Shown in pieces: positions 12,494 through 23,490 of a stretch of 64,000 nucleotides of DNA. The position numbers were made by a program, and so were the translations under genes. The stretch lies in assembly GCF_021917145.1 (NCBI RefSeq), contig NC_061067.1:2477631-2541630 (forward strand), in the 5' to 3' direction. The notes beneath the pieces are model-generated. The model was given only the letters and a program-made list of their open reading frames with translations. It searched no databases and was not told the origin of the DNA. The stretch comes from Hypomesus transpacificus. Lineage: Eukaryota > Chordata > Actinopteri > Osmeriformes > Osmeridae. The stretch's first letter is position 1; every line of letters begins with the position of its first letter.

Positions 12494-14564
12494 CCCCCTC
12501 GGGCCTAGATGCCTACAATGAGAATGACCTCATGCTCTACTGGAAGAACGGCAATGACTCTCTGCGGACAGATGAGATCGTTCTCTCTCAGTTCTTCATC
12601 GAGGAGTTCAACCCCTCCAATGGCCTCGCCTTCTACAGCAGCACAGGTGTGTTTGTGAGTGTGCGTTTGTGTCGGTGTGTGACTGCGTGTGTGGGTGTTA
12701 GTGTGTGTGTCTTGCTTTGCCCGACCCCTCTCTCCTCCTCTCACCCTGCTCTCCTCACCCCTTCCTCTCCCAGGCTGGTACAACAGGCTGTACATCAACT
12801 TCATCCTGAGGAGGCACATCTTCTTCTTCATGCTGCAGACCTACTTCCCCACCATGCTGATGGTTGTCCTCTCCTGGGTCTCCTTCTGGATCGACAGGAG
12901 AGCTGTACCCGCCAGAGTATCACTGGGTACCGTCCCCCCCCCCTACACACACACCATGCACACCACACGCCCCACACATGCACACGTGTACACATACACA
13001 TACACACCACACACACGCACACTCACCACACACAAAGCACGAGTTTCCACTGAATAAGTCTGGCAGGTTTTACAATACGATAAAAGACTTGAACTTGAAC
13101 GATACATTGGCGTAGTTCCTGTTTATGAAGACACACCAAACAGTCCCTTCTTCTCTGCTGCAGGAATAACCACAGTTCTGACCATGTCCACTATTATCAC
13201 CGGGGTCTCCTCATCCATGCCCCAGGTCAGCTGTGTGTGTGTGTACATGCATATTCAGGATTTCATTTACATTATATTTTATGTGTAAGTTATGTGTTCT
13301 CTTTATTATGAATGTGTGTGTGTGGTGTGGATGTGTTTGTGTGTTCACGGTGCAGATGTGTGTGTGTTTGTGTGTGGTGTGTGCGTATGGTGTGTGTTCC
13401 TAACTCCTCACTCATGTGTGTCCCACAGGTGTCGTATGTGAAGGCGGTGGATATTTACCTGTGGACCAGCTTCCTGTTTGTCTTCCTGTCTGTGATTGAG
13501 TATGCTGCTGTCAACTACTGCACCACTGTGGAGGAGATGAGGAAACTGAAGAAGGGAAAGGTCAGGGGTCAAATCAAATCCAACTTTATTTATAAGGCAA
13601 TTTTTACAGGCAATGTCACTGGTAATTTCAAATATACACATAAAACTGCACCTAAACCAACCTAAACCCTTAAGAAAGACAAGAAAAAACTCCCAGAAAA
13701 CTAAAAGAGAAAAAATAGAAGAAACCTTGGGAGGAGCAATTCAGTGAGGGATCCCCTCCTAAAAGACGGTTTGTGGAGGTGCAGACCACAGGCTAAACAT
13801 AGCCATGCATCAAGAGTAGAGATTAAAAAGAAACATTTGCAAATGGATGTTGAAACACAGATATCCAGAGTTCCTAACCATTGCTCTGAGTTGGTGCATG
13901 TCAGTTTAGACAGTGGTAGCCACAGGGTCAGTGGTCAGGGCACATGTTTAATGAGAGATTTCATAAGAACAAGCCAGTCCTTTCAGAACCATGGATTTAG
14001 ATAGTCCATCAATATTCCTGACATTTGATAGTTGAACACTGGAGTGTTCTCTGAACAACAGCTCACTCTTCTGGTCAAATAAAGCCATTGCATCGAAACA
14101 CTGACGAAACACACTGACCAAACACGCACTATAAATCCAATAATCTGGATAATACTCTCAGATTGTTTCATGTCAGTTGTTATTGTTTGCTTAGACCATG
14201 AGCGGTCAAATTGTAACAATGGTATTATCTGTGTCTGTCTCTCTGGTTTGCCCTTCAGGTCCCAACATCCTACAATGCCAGCCAGGCCATGGCCTTCGAT
14301 GGCTGCTTTCATGACAACGACATTGAGCTGACCCCGTTCCCAAGCCTGGTCCCAGCCTTGACCCCTAACCCCCTTGAAACCTCCACTCAGGACTCGAGGG
14401 ATGCTCCGGCCACGGAAGGGACGCGTCTACGACGACAGCGTTCTGTTCGTGAAAACTTGGATTTGCTGCTTCGTCACAGCTACATGATTGACTCGTACTC
14501 CCGTGTGGCTTTCCCTCTCTCCTACCTACTTTTCAACATCATTTACTGGAGCATGTACTCCTGA
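7296..14564 (+). CDS. gabrr3: GABA-A receptor rho-3 subunit
   Basis: Ligand-gated chloride channel subunit of the Cys-loop family. Rho subunits form bicuculline-insensitive GABA receptors, best known from retina. Ten exons: 7296-7444, 8679-8791, 11383-11450, 11558-11781, 12098-12180, 12509-12646, 12774-12926, 13164-13225, 13429-13560 and 14259-14564. Phases agree throughout and give 475 aa (human rho-3 is 467). Visible parts are a signal peptide, the Cys loop (CAMDFSSFPLDTQNC, residues 192-206), M1 in exon 7, the M2 pore segment (ARVSLGITTVLTMSTII), M3 (LWTSFLFVFLSVIEYAAV), a variable intracellular loop and M4 ending NIIYWSMYS. Rho-3 rather than rho-1/2 is indicated by TMENIMLRV, SQFFIEEF, SMPQVSY, LSVIEYAAVNY and QAMAFDGC. 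Every canonical residue checked is present and nothing looks broken. Confidence 0.97.
10094..10576. repeat. Dispersed fish retroelement tail
   Basis: In a gabrr3 intron. It begins with AAGTTCAAAGTCTTTTATTG and ends near CCTGATGGCCCTTGGAAAGA. Comparable 3' ends are common on truncated fish LINE copies; a related piece appears to lie at 39711-40150. No reverse transcriptase frame remains. Confidence 0.55.
12369..12491. repeat. (CT)n microsatellite before gabrr3 exon 6
   Basis: More than 100 bp of (CT)n with short T-rich interruptions, ending 17 bp before the acceptor at 12508. It supplies the pyrimidine-rich part of that 3' splice site. A (GA)n tract with GAGTGAGAGACT repeats lies at about 11800-11930 in the preceding intron. 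Confidence 0.95.
13571..14000. repeat. Dispersed fish repeat, ATCAAATCCAACTTTATT family
   Basis: In the last gabrr3 intron. It shares its head (CAAATC..TTTATT, GGCAATGTCAC), AACCTAAACC, GAAAAACTC and GAGGGATCCCCTCCT segments with copies at 39213-39500, 55613-55685 and 57080-57195. It is non-coding and probably a non-autonomous element; the right end is uncertain. Confidence 0.75.
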
Positions 14565-14925
14565 GGGCGCTGTGAGCGAGTCTGTCGTCATGAAGGAGAG
14601 AGTGTTAACATCTTCTGGGGGAAACTATTGTAACTGACTTGTGATCCAACAGAACTGGTATTTTTACTCCTGAGGGACTGCCTTTTGTTAAATTGTTCAA
14701 CTGCCTATTTAGAAAAATATTTAAGTTTCAACTGGGAGAGACAGTCTTCTATTTTGAGGATCAACTGGACACTAATGTGGTGATGCCTACTGTTGTGAGT
14801 GCTTGGTTTATACTAACTACATGATCCTCAATTGAGTATTAATATCTGTAGAATTTGAAGGCCCTGATAAAGTTTCCCAGGTGGTTCAAATGCATTTGTC
14901 AAAAACAAATGGCTATTTAATAGTG

Positions 14926-14931
14926 AATAAA
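14926..14931 (+). terminator. Poly(A) signal of gabrr3
   Basis: AATAAA 362 nt beyond the gabrr3 stop. A second AATAAA at 15151-15156 could give a longer 3' UTR. Confidence 0.5.
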
Positions 14932-15239
14932 TTACACAAAACCATGTTTAATGTGTGTATATCACTGTGTGTAGGCCTACTTATAAACATTGATTTTGTT
15001 TGTATGTCAGTGAATAGATATTAGAATTTTTATACATTTTAGAAATACAAATTTATTATGTAGCCTAATGTAACCCAGTACAGGCTATTGCCTATTGCAA
15101 CAATATGACAAGGATATTTTTCAGTATTCGTTTGTTTTACTAATTTTGAAAATAAACACAAAGGTCTTATATTTAGCCACGGTTTAAATCAACCAAATTT
15201 GCTATTATTCAGTTGCAATGGTGCCCATGGTTACTCCAA

Positions 15240-15355
15240 AGTTTTGTTTACATACATGTGGAAGCATTGCACGACAGCCCCGCTGAGGAAGCAACACACA
15301 CGCACGTCGTAGCTGCTAGCTAGCTAGTCAACAAGCATCAGAGGAAAGTTGCCAG
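15240..15355 (+). other. larp4b: Probable non-coding first exon of larp4b
   Basis: A stretch with repeated AGCTAGCT ends in GCCAG|GTAAGT at 15355/15356, a strong 5' splice site. The next larp4b exon begins at 16162 after TTTGCCAG. The transcription start is placed only roughly. Confidence 0.5.
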
Positions 15356-16208
15356 GTAAGTTTTTCTTGCTGCTGCAAGCTAATATGCGATTTCACTGTA
15401 AAAATAATAATAGACGTTAGTGTCTACAGAAATACATATTGCAAAGTGTCTCTGAAACAAGTGGTTAGGTGGTGACGTAATCTAAGTTACAATCACCAAC
15501 TGGCCAACGTTTCTTTTCTTTGACATTTTTAGCTAGTGCTAGGTAGACGACTAGCCCGCTAGTAGCATTGTGGCTAACGTACAGTACTGTTGCACAGTGC
15601 AACTTACACTAAATGTTTATTCCTGTGTTTAACGAGTAGCTAACGTCAATAATTACCTGAAAATAACTTGCCATTCGTCTTAAACATTTTGCTCCTGTAT
15701 CTGCCATTTCCTCTTACCAAATATTTGTTGATTCCCCCCAATCCACAAACTAGTTGACCATTGACTTGTTGAATTGCCATTATGTAATTCCTGTGCTCTG
15801 ATCAAATGTTTTGAAAAGTGATGAGAAACGTGTACATTGTATGCTATCGTGCTGTGTTCGCCCACACAAATAGCTATTCATTCTGTATCTGTAAAATATA
15901 TCTACCTAGTAAAGGTAGCGCTACTGTGCTGTGCTGTAGTTGCTACTGTATCTTATTAGTCTGAATGTGTACTTTACAATTTCGATGTTTAACAGGTGGT
16001 CACTCGTCTCATACTCCGCTTACAATGACACTGACAGTTGACAGCTCACTGACTAATTTGAGCTGTCTATCTTGATTAGGTCTACTTAAGATAGGAATTA
16101 GGAAGACTTTATTTTGACCATGTTCTGAATATTATTCTTCGTCTACCTTCCACTTTGCCAGTTTCCCTGGTGAGCTGTCCCTGACAGCAGCCGATACGCC
16201 GACGTCAC

Positions 16209-19200
16209 ATGACGTCAGACCAGGAGCTAGTAAGTCCAGTAGAGCCAGAGGTGCAGCTATCTCAGGGAGCCCTGGAAACGGGACGCTACCACCTGGTACA
16301 GTACATTTATTGCCATACCTTGCTTTTACTGTTCCATAATTGTCACTTACAGGGCCTTGTTTGCAGCTGACGCATGATCCATTTTAAGGCAGCTTACTGA
16401 AGTATCTCTAGATCCTCCAAACGATCTTACAGCAGTAACAATTTAGGTGTATTACCAGACATATGCTGTCCTAAAGGAATTCCATCGATTGTGAGGGGGG
16501 GGTTTCACAAGAAGACATTGGTAATCTGAGATGCAGCTGTCACGTTTATTACCCCGTCTCCAGAGACACACACACGCACACACATTCTCTTCTGAACAAT
16601 TAACTATTTCCTCTGTTGGCCAGTGGGTGTTGTAGCCATCGAGTCACAGTGAAAGAATGTTAAAGTGGACTGAGGCAGAGAGGAGGAGTGAATGGGGAAG
16701 AAAACGAAACATAGGAAGGTTTGAACAAGAATGACAGTGGTGTTTGTTTGGCCCTGTGCTACAGAGAAGACTACTCCTAGCTAAAAACTACACACGAGGG
16801 TACACTAAAGGGTACATTCCTCAAATACGCACACACCACCTACAAGTGCACACACCCACACCCACACATACCCAAGTGGTCCAGATATTTCTTTTGAGTG
16901 GCAGGGCCATGTGGACTCTCTCACATGTGCTATTCTGAGCAGGGTTGGGTAAGGGGGAACTCAGAGAGATGAGAGAGGGGATAGTGTGGTGGAGTCGAGG
17001 GTATTTTCTCTTTCTGTGCGAGGCGTGCGAGTGAGAGCAGCAGGTCGCGTTCGTCCCGTGGTCCGATTGCTGCGGGGGTTTGCTGTTTTAGTGCCTTTCT
17101 GGCCCGAAGATGGGTTGCTGTTTTAGCAAGGAGCTAAGCCAGGGCAGGCTGAGCGAGAGGACCAATCTCCTACAGACCTCCATCCCTGATGGCCTGGCTG
17201 GGAGAGACCAGGACAGACGGCACACCGCCTCAATGGTTCAGCGCGTCTGTGTGATGGCCGAGGTAACTTGCCTTGCCGATCGGTCGGCTCAACCGAAGCC
17301 TCCAGAAGAGGGGGGAGAAAAGGCGTTGACGGGTCGCGAAGACGTGCCGACAGGCCCCGCGGTGAAGACCGGCAGCAGCGGCGGCACGCGAAGCAAAGGG
17401 GCTTTCAAACCGGAGCGCACGCACAAGGAGGGGTCTATTATTACCACCTCTGCAGGCCCCGGCCCAGACACGCTTCAAGGCACACGCAGGAGCGCATGCG
17501 TGCCGGACGCACTCGCTGCCAAGTCCACGGACAGCTGTGAGACTGCTCCCTATATGGACAAGCCATGCGAGAGTCCGGTGAAACAAAGGATAGCAGCAAA
17601 TGCCACGCTGAGGGCTACCTGGTTCAGCCAGCCAGCCACAGTCCATGACCAGGGGGGCCCAGGGTGCTGGAGGTCAGCGGCAGCGAGGTCACCCGCTAAT
17701 GGCTGCCTAGGTGATAGCAGCGCTGTTGCGGTGTCCGGTGGCCTGGTCCTGCCAGTTCAACTGTGTGAGGGAGGTCAGCGGGATTCCCTCAGAGCCCAGC
17801 TGGAGGAGGAGGACGAGGAGGAAGAGTGTATCATCAGGGCAGCGCTAGGCAAGGGTTTCAGAGCCAGGGCCCAGAGCTTCTACAGCCTCTGTTCCATAGA
17901 TGCAGACGACCTTGACCCTGACCCGTCAGGCACAGCTGAAGCCGAAACAGGTGTTCTGCCCCCCACAACCCTGCCCACAGCCTCTGACCAACTACAGGCA
18001 GAGGAATCCACAGCCTTTGACCAATCAAATGAAGCGAAATCTGTATTAAATCTCAAATCACATACAACGGAATCCACAACCTTTGATCGACCACACGCCA
18101 CGGAATCTACGACCACTGTCCGGTCCCGCACGACGGAACACACGGCCCCTGTTGAAGCGGACACACCAGAACCTAAAACCTCGGTGGAGCCTCCCCAGAT
18201 AACCTCCTCAGACCCCCTCCCGGACCTCCTCCCTCCTTCCAGCAGCTGGAGGAGCTGTGAGGACCCTAGTCCCTCTTCTCCGGGCAGCCCCGCTACCCCG
18301 GAGGACGCGTCCCGGCTTTCCCCGGCCGTGGATGAGTCCACCCCTGATATACTCGGGGCGTCTCACCAGGAAGCACATGCAGGGGAGGAGGCTGCTCCTG
18401 TGGAGGAGGACGTGGCGATGGACCTGGACGGCGTTGTCTTCACGCCCTCTGAGACAGGATTGGAAACCAGACAGGAGGTCGAAGACTCTGAAAAGGACGA
18501 GAGCGTTCGTGCTGGAGCTTCCAGCTGTGCTGCGTTAGACTGCCTTCCCTTTCAATCTGCCGCTACAGAGGAGCAGCTAACCCCAGACATCCTCCCCTCC
18601 TGCATGGAAGCTCAAATCCTCGGTCCTAGCCCCAGCCCCAGCCCAAGCCCCAGCCCCGTTCCTAACAACCCTAGCCCAAACCCCAGTCCCAGGACAGTGG
18701 ATCAAGCCTTGGGTGGAGAGGGTTTGGAGGGGATGGGGGACCAGGGAGGCTGTCAGGTTGTCCAGGAGAGCGAACACAGTGAAGGAGGTAGTGGAGAAAC
18801 TGAAGAGGAGCACACGGCTCTCGTCAACACAGGACCGACATCCACAGGTGGATCCTCAATCCGCACTATATCTGTATGGTCACCAACAGAGTTCCCTTAC
18901 TGCTCGTTCAAGACAGATATGGCGCCAGTTAACGCGGAACAGCCGGCACCTGACCATGACACAGCAATATCAAACCAATCAGATATGAGCTCGACTCAAT
19001 GTGAAACGACCTTCGATATTAGAACTGAACCGGATGAACAACAAACACAGGTCGACCAGCGAGTAGATCGCTGGGATCTCAAACCAGATGATCGGGTTAT
19101 GGAGCCTGTTGACAAGAACGGGACCTCTTTTAGCGAGCCCGTCCAGGATGAGGTTCCTGGTCTGGAGGAGGTTTCGCATCAGTCTGCTGATGCAGAAGAA

Positions 19201-21269
19201 GAACCAGAAGCGAATCTGCTCCAGGAGCTTGAAGAGAGGTCCGACACTGAGACAGGTCCCTTCGGTGGAGACGGTGTGAGGAGCTTACCTTTCTCACCAG
19301 AGAGCGTCCATCTTCTCCACGCCAGTGAAGATGGAGAGCGGGGCTCTCCAGACCCTGGTACGGAGGACGCACCTACGGTCAACCAAGGAGCACCATATGA
19401 AAACAATGTTGAGGTTGTCGACGCACAGAGCACAGGTTCAACCCCTGACGAGAATATTGAGCGAGATCACACCGTAGTTGAAGAAACTTCCATTGTTATG
19501 AGCTTGGGCTCCCTCTCTGAAGGTTCTGAGGTTAGCGATAGATCTGTCTTTGACAACAGCGTGTGCGAAACCCAAGGATCTCTCGAGGACCCCACCACAT
19601 TGAGTGACCCTGGTACAGGGGACAGTGCATCGGTGGGGTCGTGTCCGATGTCGGAGGTGCTGGAGGTGGATCCTGATCAGGTCGATGTCTTTGCCTCCAC
19701 ACCTTCCTACCAGATCCACTTCCTGGATCAAAGACCGCTTCCTGTTGCCAATGAAACAGCTGTTGGGGTTGGAGGTCAAGGCGACCATGGGGAGGGGGGA
19801 ATGAGGGAGATGGTGTCGGAGCTACTGGGGGAGGAAGGACAGTCTTCTCTCTCTGGCCTTTACCCCAACCCCTGGCCAAGGCTGGCTGAGGGCTGTGGAG
19901 CCTGGGCCCAGACTCTGTCTGAGACCATGCCCAGCCAGGGTGAGAGCGAGGTGGGTAGTCATGCAGAGCAGCTGCCTGCCTGTGCTCCAGAGCTCCAGAG
20001 CTCCATGGCTCTGCTGGGAGTGTACCCCTACAACACCCTGCTACCCCAGGGGTCGTGTTTGTGGGACTGGAGCCCAGAGTATGCACAGCCTGTGAGTAAG
20101 TGTGTGTGTGTGTGTGAGAGAGAAACAGAGAGAGAGACTAGTAGTTGTTCAATAGTGGTCTGCTGGAGACGAGAGTAACTGAGTGTCCCAAACCTTTGTG
20201 GGACTTGAGTGTTGGACAGCTGTACCATGTGATGAAGGAGACACTCTGGAGTAGCTGGTTTAGAGCATGTGTCAGGAGCTCTTACATTGGCACATTAGCA
20301 AACAGTTAGCCTAGCTAGCACCAACATTTCAATACTGTTGTATAAAAACAGTACTATGCTGCTGCTTAAAGTCAGGACATTTGAGTCTGACGCCAGTGTG
20401 GTTTTGTGTTTGCTTTTGTATGTGTGTATGTGCACGCGTGTGTGTGTGTGTGTGCATGTCCGTGTGTGTGGACGTTTCACTGCAGGATTCCACCACGGTC
20501 TCAGTACTCAATCCCAATGCACAGGTATGGGCCAATCCCACGGCAAGCCTGGACGTCTGTAGCCCCGCCTTCACGGAGGCTGTTCCCTCATGGCTGGAAG
20601 TGCCAATTGACCTCGCCAGCCAAGAGGGTACGTGTTGGTGGTTTGGGTTCTCCTTAGAAAATCTGTCATACAACTTGTTGCCTCAGGTGCCATGAAATCA
20701 GAACTTCCATGTTGTGATGATGTGGTCTCAACTTTGATATGTGATCCACTGATGGTGTTTCTGACCAGGCTTTTCAAAGTAGTAATTTCTGCTCTGTGAT
20801 TGGTCCACAGGGTATGAGCCAGAGTACGACCTAGAAAACGTAGGCATGGCTTGGACGGAACCCAGCATTCTAGAATGTCCCGACATCTCCCAGGACCCGC
20901 CTCCCACAGGTGCCGAGCTGCTACAAAACTGTTTTTATAACTGACAAAACTTCACCAACGAAAGTCTTATTTGTGTTGTCACTTCCTCTTCCAGTAGGGC
21001 TGAGGGAGCAGCTGAGCGCCACCCTGACTTCCTGTCTGTCCAGGTACACCTAGACTATTCTAAACCCTGCGCCGTTGTGCCAACCAGCAGGCTCCTTTCT
21101 GATTTGCTGCTGTGTCCGTAGGGAGAACCTAGCCAGCGACCTGTACCTGGTCTCTCAGATGGATGGCGACCAGTATGTTTCCATAGCAACCCTGGCCAAT
21201 TTGGAACACATCAAGAAGCTCAGCACAGACGTGGAACTGATCTCAGACATCCTCAAGTGTGAGTGGTCT

Positions 21270-21365
<96 letters not shown>

Positions 21366-23288
21366 TGTGAGTGGTTATGCACTCTATGGGATGGTCCAGG
21401 CATATTTGATGGTTTGATCTTGATAGCTCGTCTTCTGACCTTCGTGCAGCTCTGCCATTGGTCCAGGTAGCGGAGTGCGGCCAGAAGGTCAGGCCCAATC
21501 AGAGTCGTTGTATTGTCATCCTCCGAGAGGTCCCCGAAGACACGCCCCCAGAGGCAAGAACACTCTATCTGCTTCCTGTCTCATTTCCTTCCTGTTTCTT
21601 TCTCGTTTCTCACTTCCTGTACGGCTCACTATTTTTTAAATTCCTGTGTTGTGGTCCTGTGCCCAGAGTGATGAGGTTTCTAAAGGCTGTGTGCGTGTGT
21701 GTGTGTGTGTGTGTAGGAGGTGCAGGCTCTGTTCCAGGGGGACAACGTTCCCAGGTTCCAGAGCTGTGAGACGTCCACCAACGACAACTGGTTCATCACC
21801 TTCCCAACAGAGGCTGATGCCCAAAAGGTGACCCAGACAGACAGACAGACAGACAGGGCTGATGGAGTCATGCAGCCAGTTAGGTTTATCTATAACCATG
21901 TGTGTGTGGGTGTGTTCAGGCTTACCAGTACCTGCGAGAGGAGGTGAAGGTGTTTAAAGGGAAGCCTATAAGGGTGAGTGCATCCTCACACACAGAACAT
22001 TCCTCTGGGACCTGGCCCCTTTCTCTCTGTGCAAAGAGAACTGTTTGAATTGACACATTCAAGTGAGATATTTAGAGGTCCAAAAGCACATTGTGGGCTT
22101 ACACCCCGTATAAAGTGCCGCCCTAAGGATTGCTTATCGGATTGAGTGACTGGAGTGTTTTCTGATTGGTTCTCTCCAGGCAAGGATCAAGGCCAAGTCC
22201 ATGGCCGTCACGTCCTTTGCTCCCAAAAATGGCTTCAGGCCAAGCCCCCTGGACCCGGTCACCAATCAGCAAGCCTACGGCCCTTACTATGCCCCGCCCA
22301 CCTTCCAGCAGCCTCTCCCACAGCTTTACGAACTGACCAATGAGGCATGGGGTGCCATGACCACATACCCGGACCCTGCGATGGTGAGAGCGTGAAGCAG
22401 ACAGTCTTGAAGCAGAAACCCCACCAGTTTCCTCCAAGTATGAGTCGACCGATCGCTGTTGTTATTTTGCAGGTGGCCCATTTCCCAGGCTTCCTCAACG
22501 GCTATCCATCGAGTCAGCCGGGCTTCAAACCGTCCAACAGACACAGGTACTGACCCACTCTTTCCGGGTCACACGCATGCGCTGGGTGCCGCGCCGTTCA
22601 GTTATGCTGACGTCGATGGTCTGTTTGTTTCCAAGTCGAGGTTCACGGCGAAGGTCTGGAGACGGCGGTCGCAGCCCCCTGGCCGACTCCTCCTTCCACT
22701 CGGAGCGCGGACCAATGGGCCGAGGCTCGGGCCCGCCCAGGCAAGGACGCCCTCGCTTCCCAGGCAGCGGCCGACGGGACAGCAGGGAGGACAGGGAGGA
22801 GCCCGGCAGAGGAGACTTCTCCCCCAGCGCAGAACGAGGGAGGTAAGCACCTTCAGCCTGGCCGTCTTTCACCCTCACACCCAGCCAGATACGGTCAACT
22901 CGGCCCAGTCCAGGCCTGTCTGTCTGTCTGCCTGTCTGTGTGTATATGTTCCCTGGCCATGGCCCAGCTCATTAAAGGTCTCTCTCTCTTCCGAAGGCGA
23001 GGGGCCTACGGCGGCAGGAGGAGGAGAGAAGATAAGACAGCTGTAAGTACCAACTGTACGCGAGTCGGCGCCACACGACTCATGTGTGCGTGTGTGCCCG
23101 TGCGTATGTGTTGTTTGCGCGCGTGTTTATGTGTGTGTGTGTGTGTAGAGAGCTCCGACCCAGTCCGAGTCCCGTTCCTCGACCCCCGGTCTAGAGCTGG
23201 GGCCCACCAGCTTCCCCCCCCTCCCTCCTGCCACAGCTGTCAGCACGGTGGCCTCCGCGCCGAGCGCCAACGACAAGGTAGAGAGAAC

Positions 23289-23345
<57 letters not shown>

Positions 23346-23447
23346 AAGCAGGCACCTTGTAGGTGACTGTAAACACAGTCACTGTGACCACACACAGTGT
23401 GTTAGGAGGTTTCCATGTGTGGGGGTGTTCCAAGGTACTGCCTCTAA

Positions 23448-23490
<43 letters not shown>

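Noticed and set aside
19532-20086. 184-aa minus-strand frame opposite the giant larp4b exon
   Set aside because: Antisense shadow of a long GC-rich open frame. It lacks any domain and a credible start.
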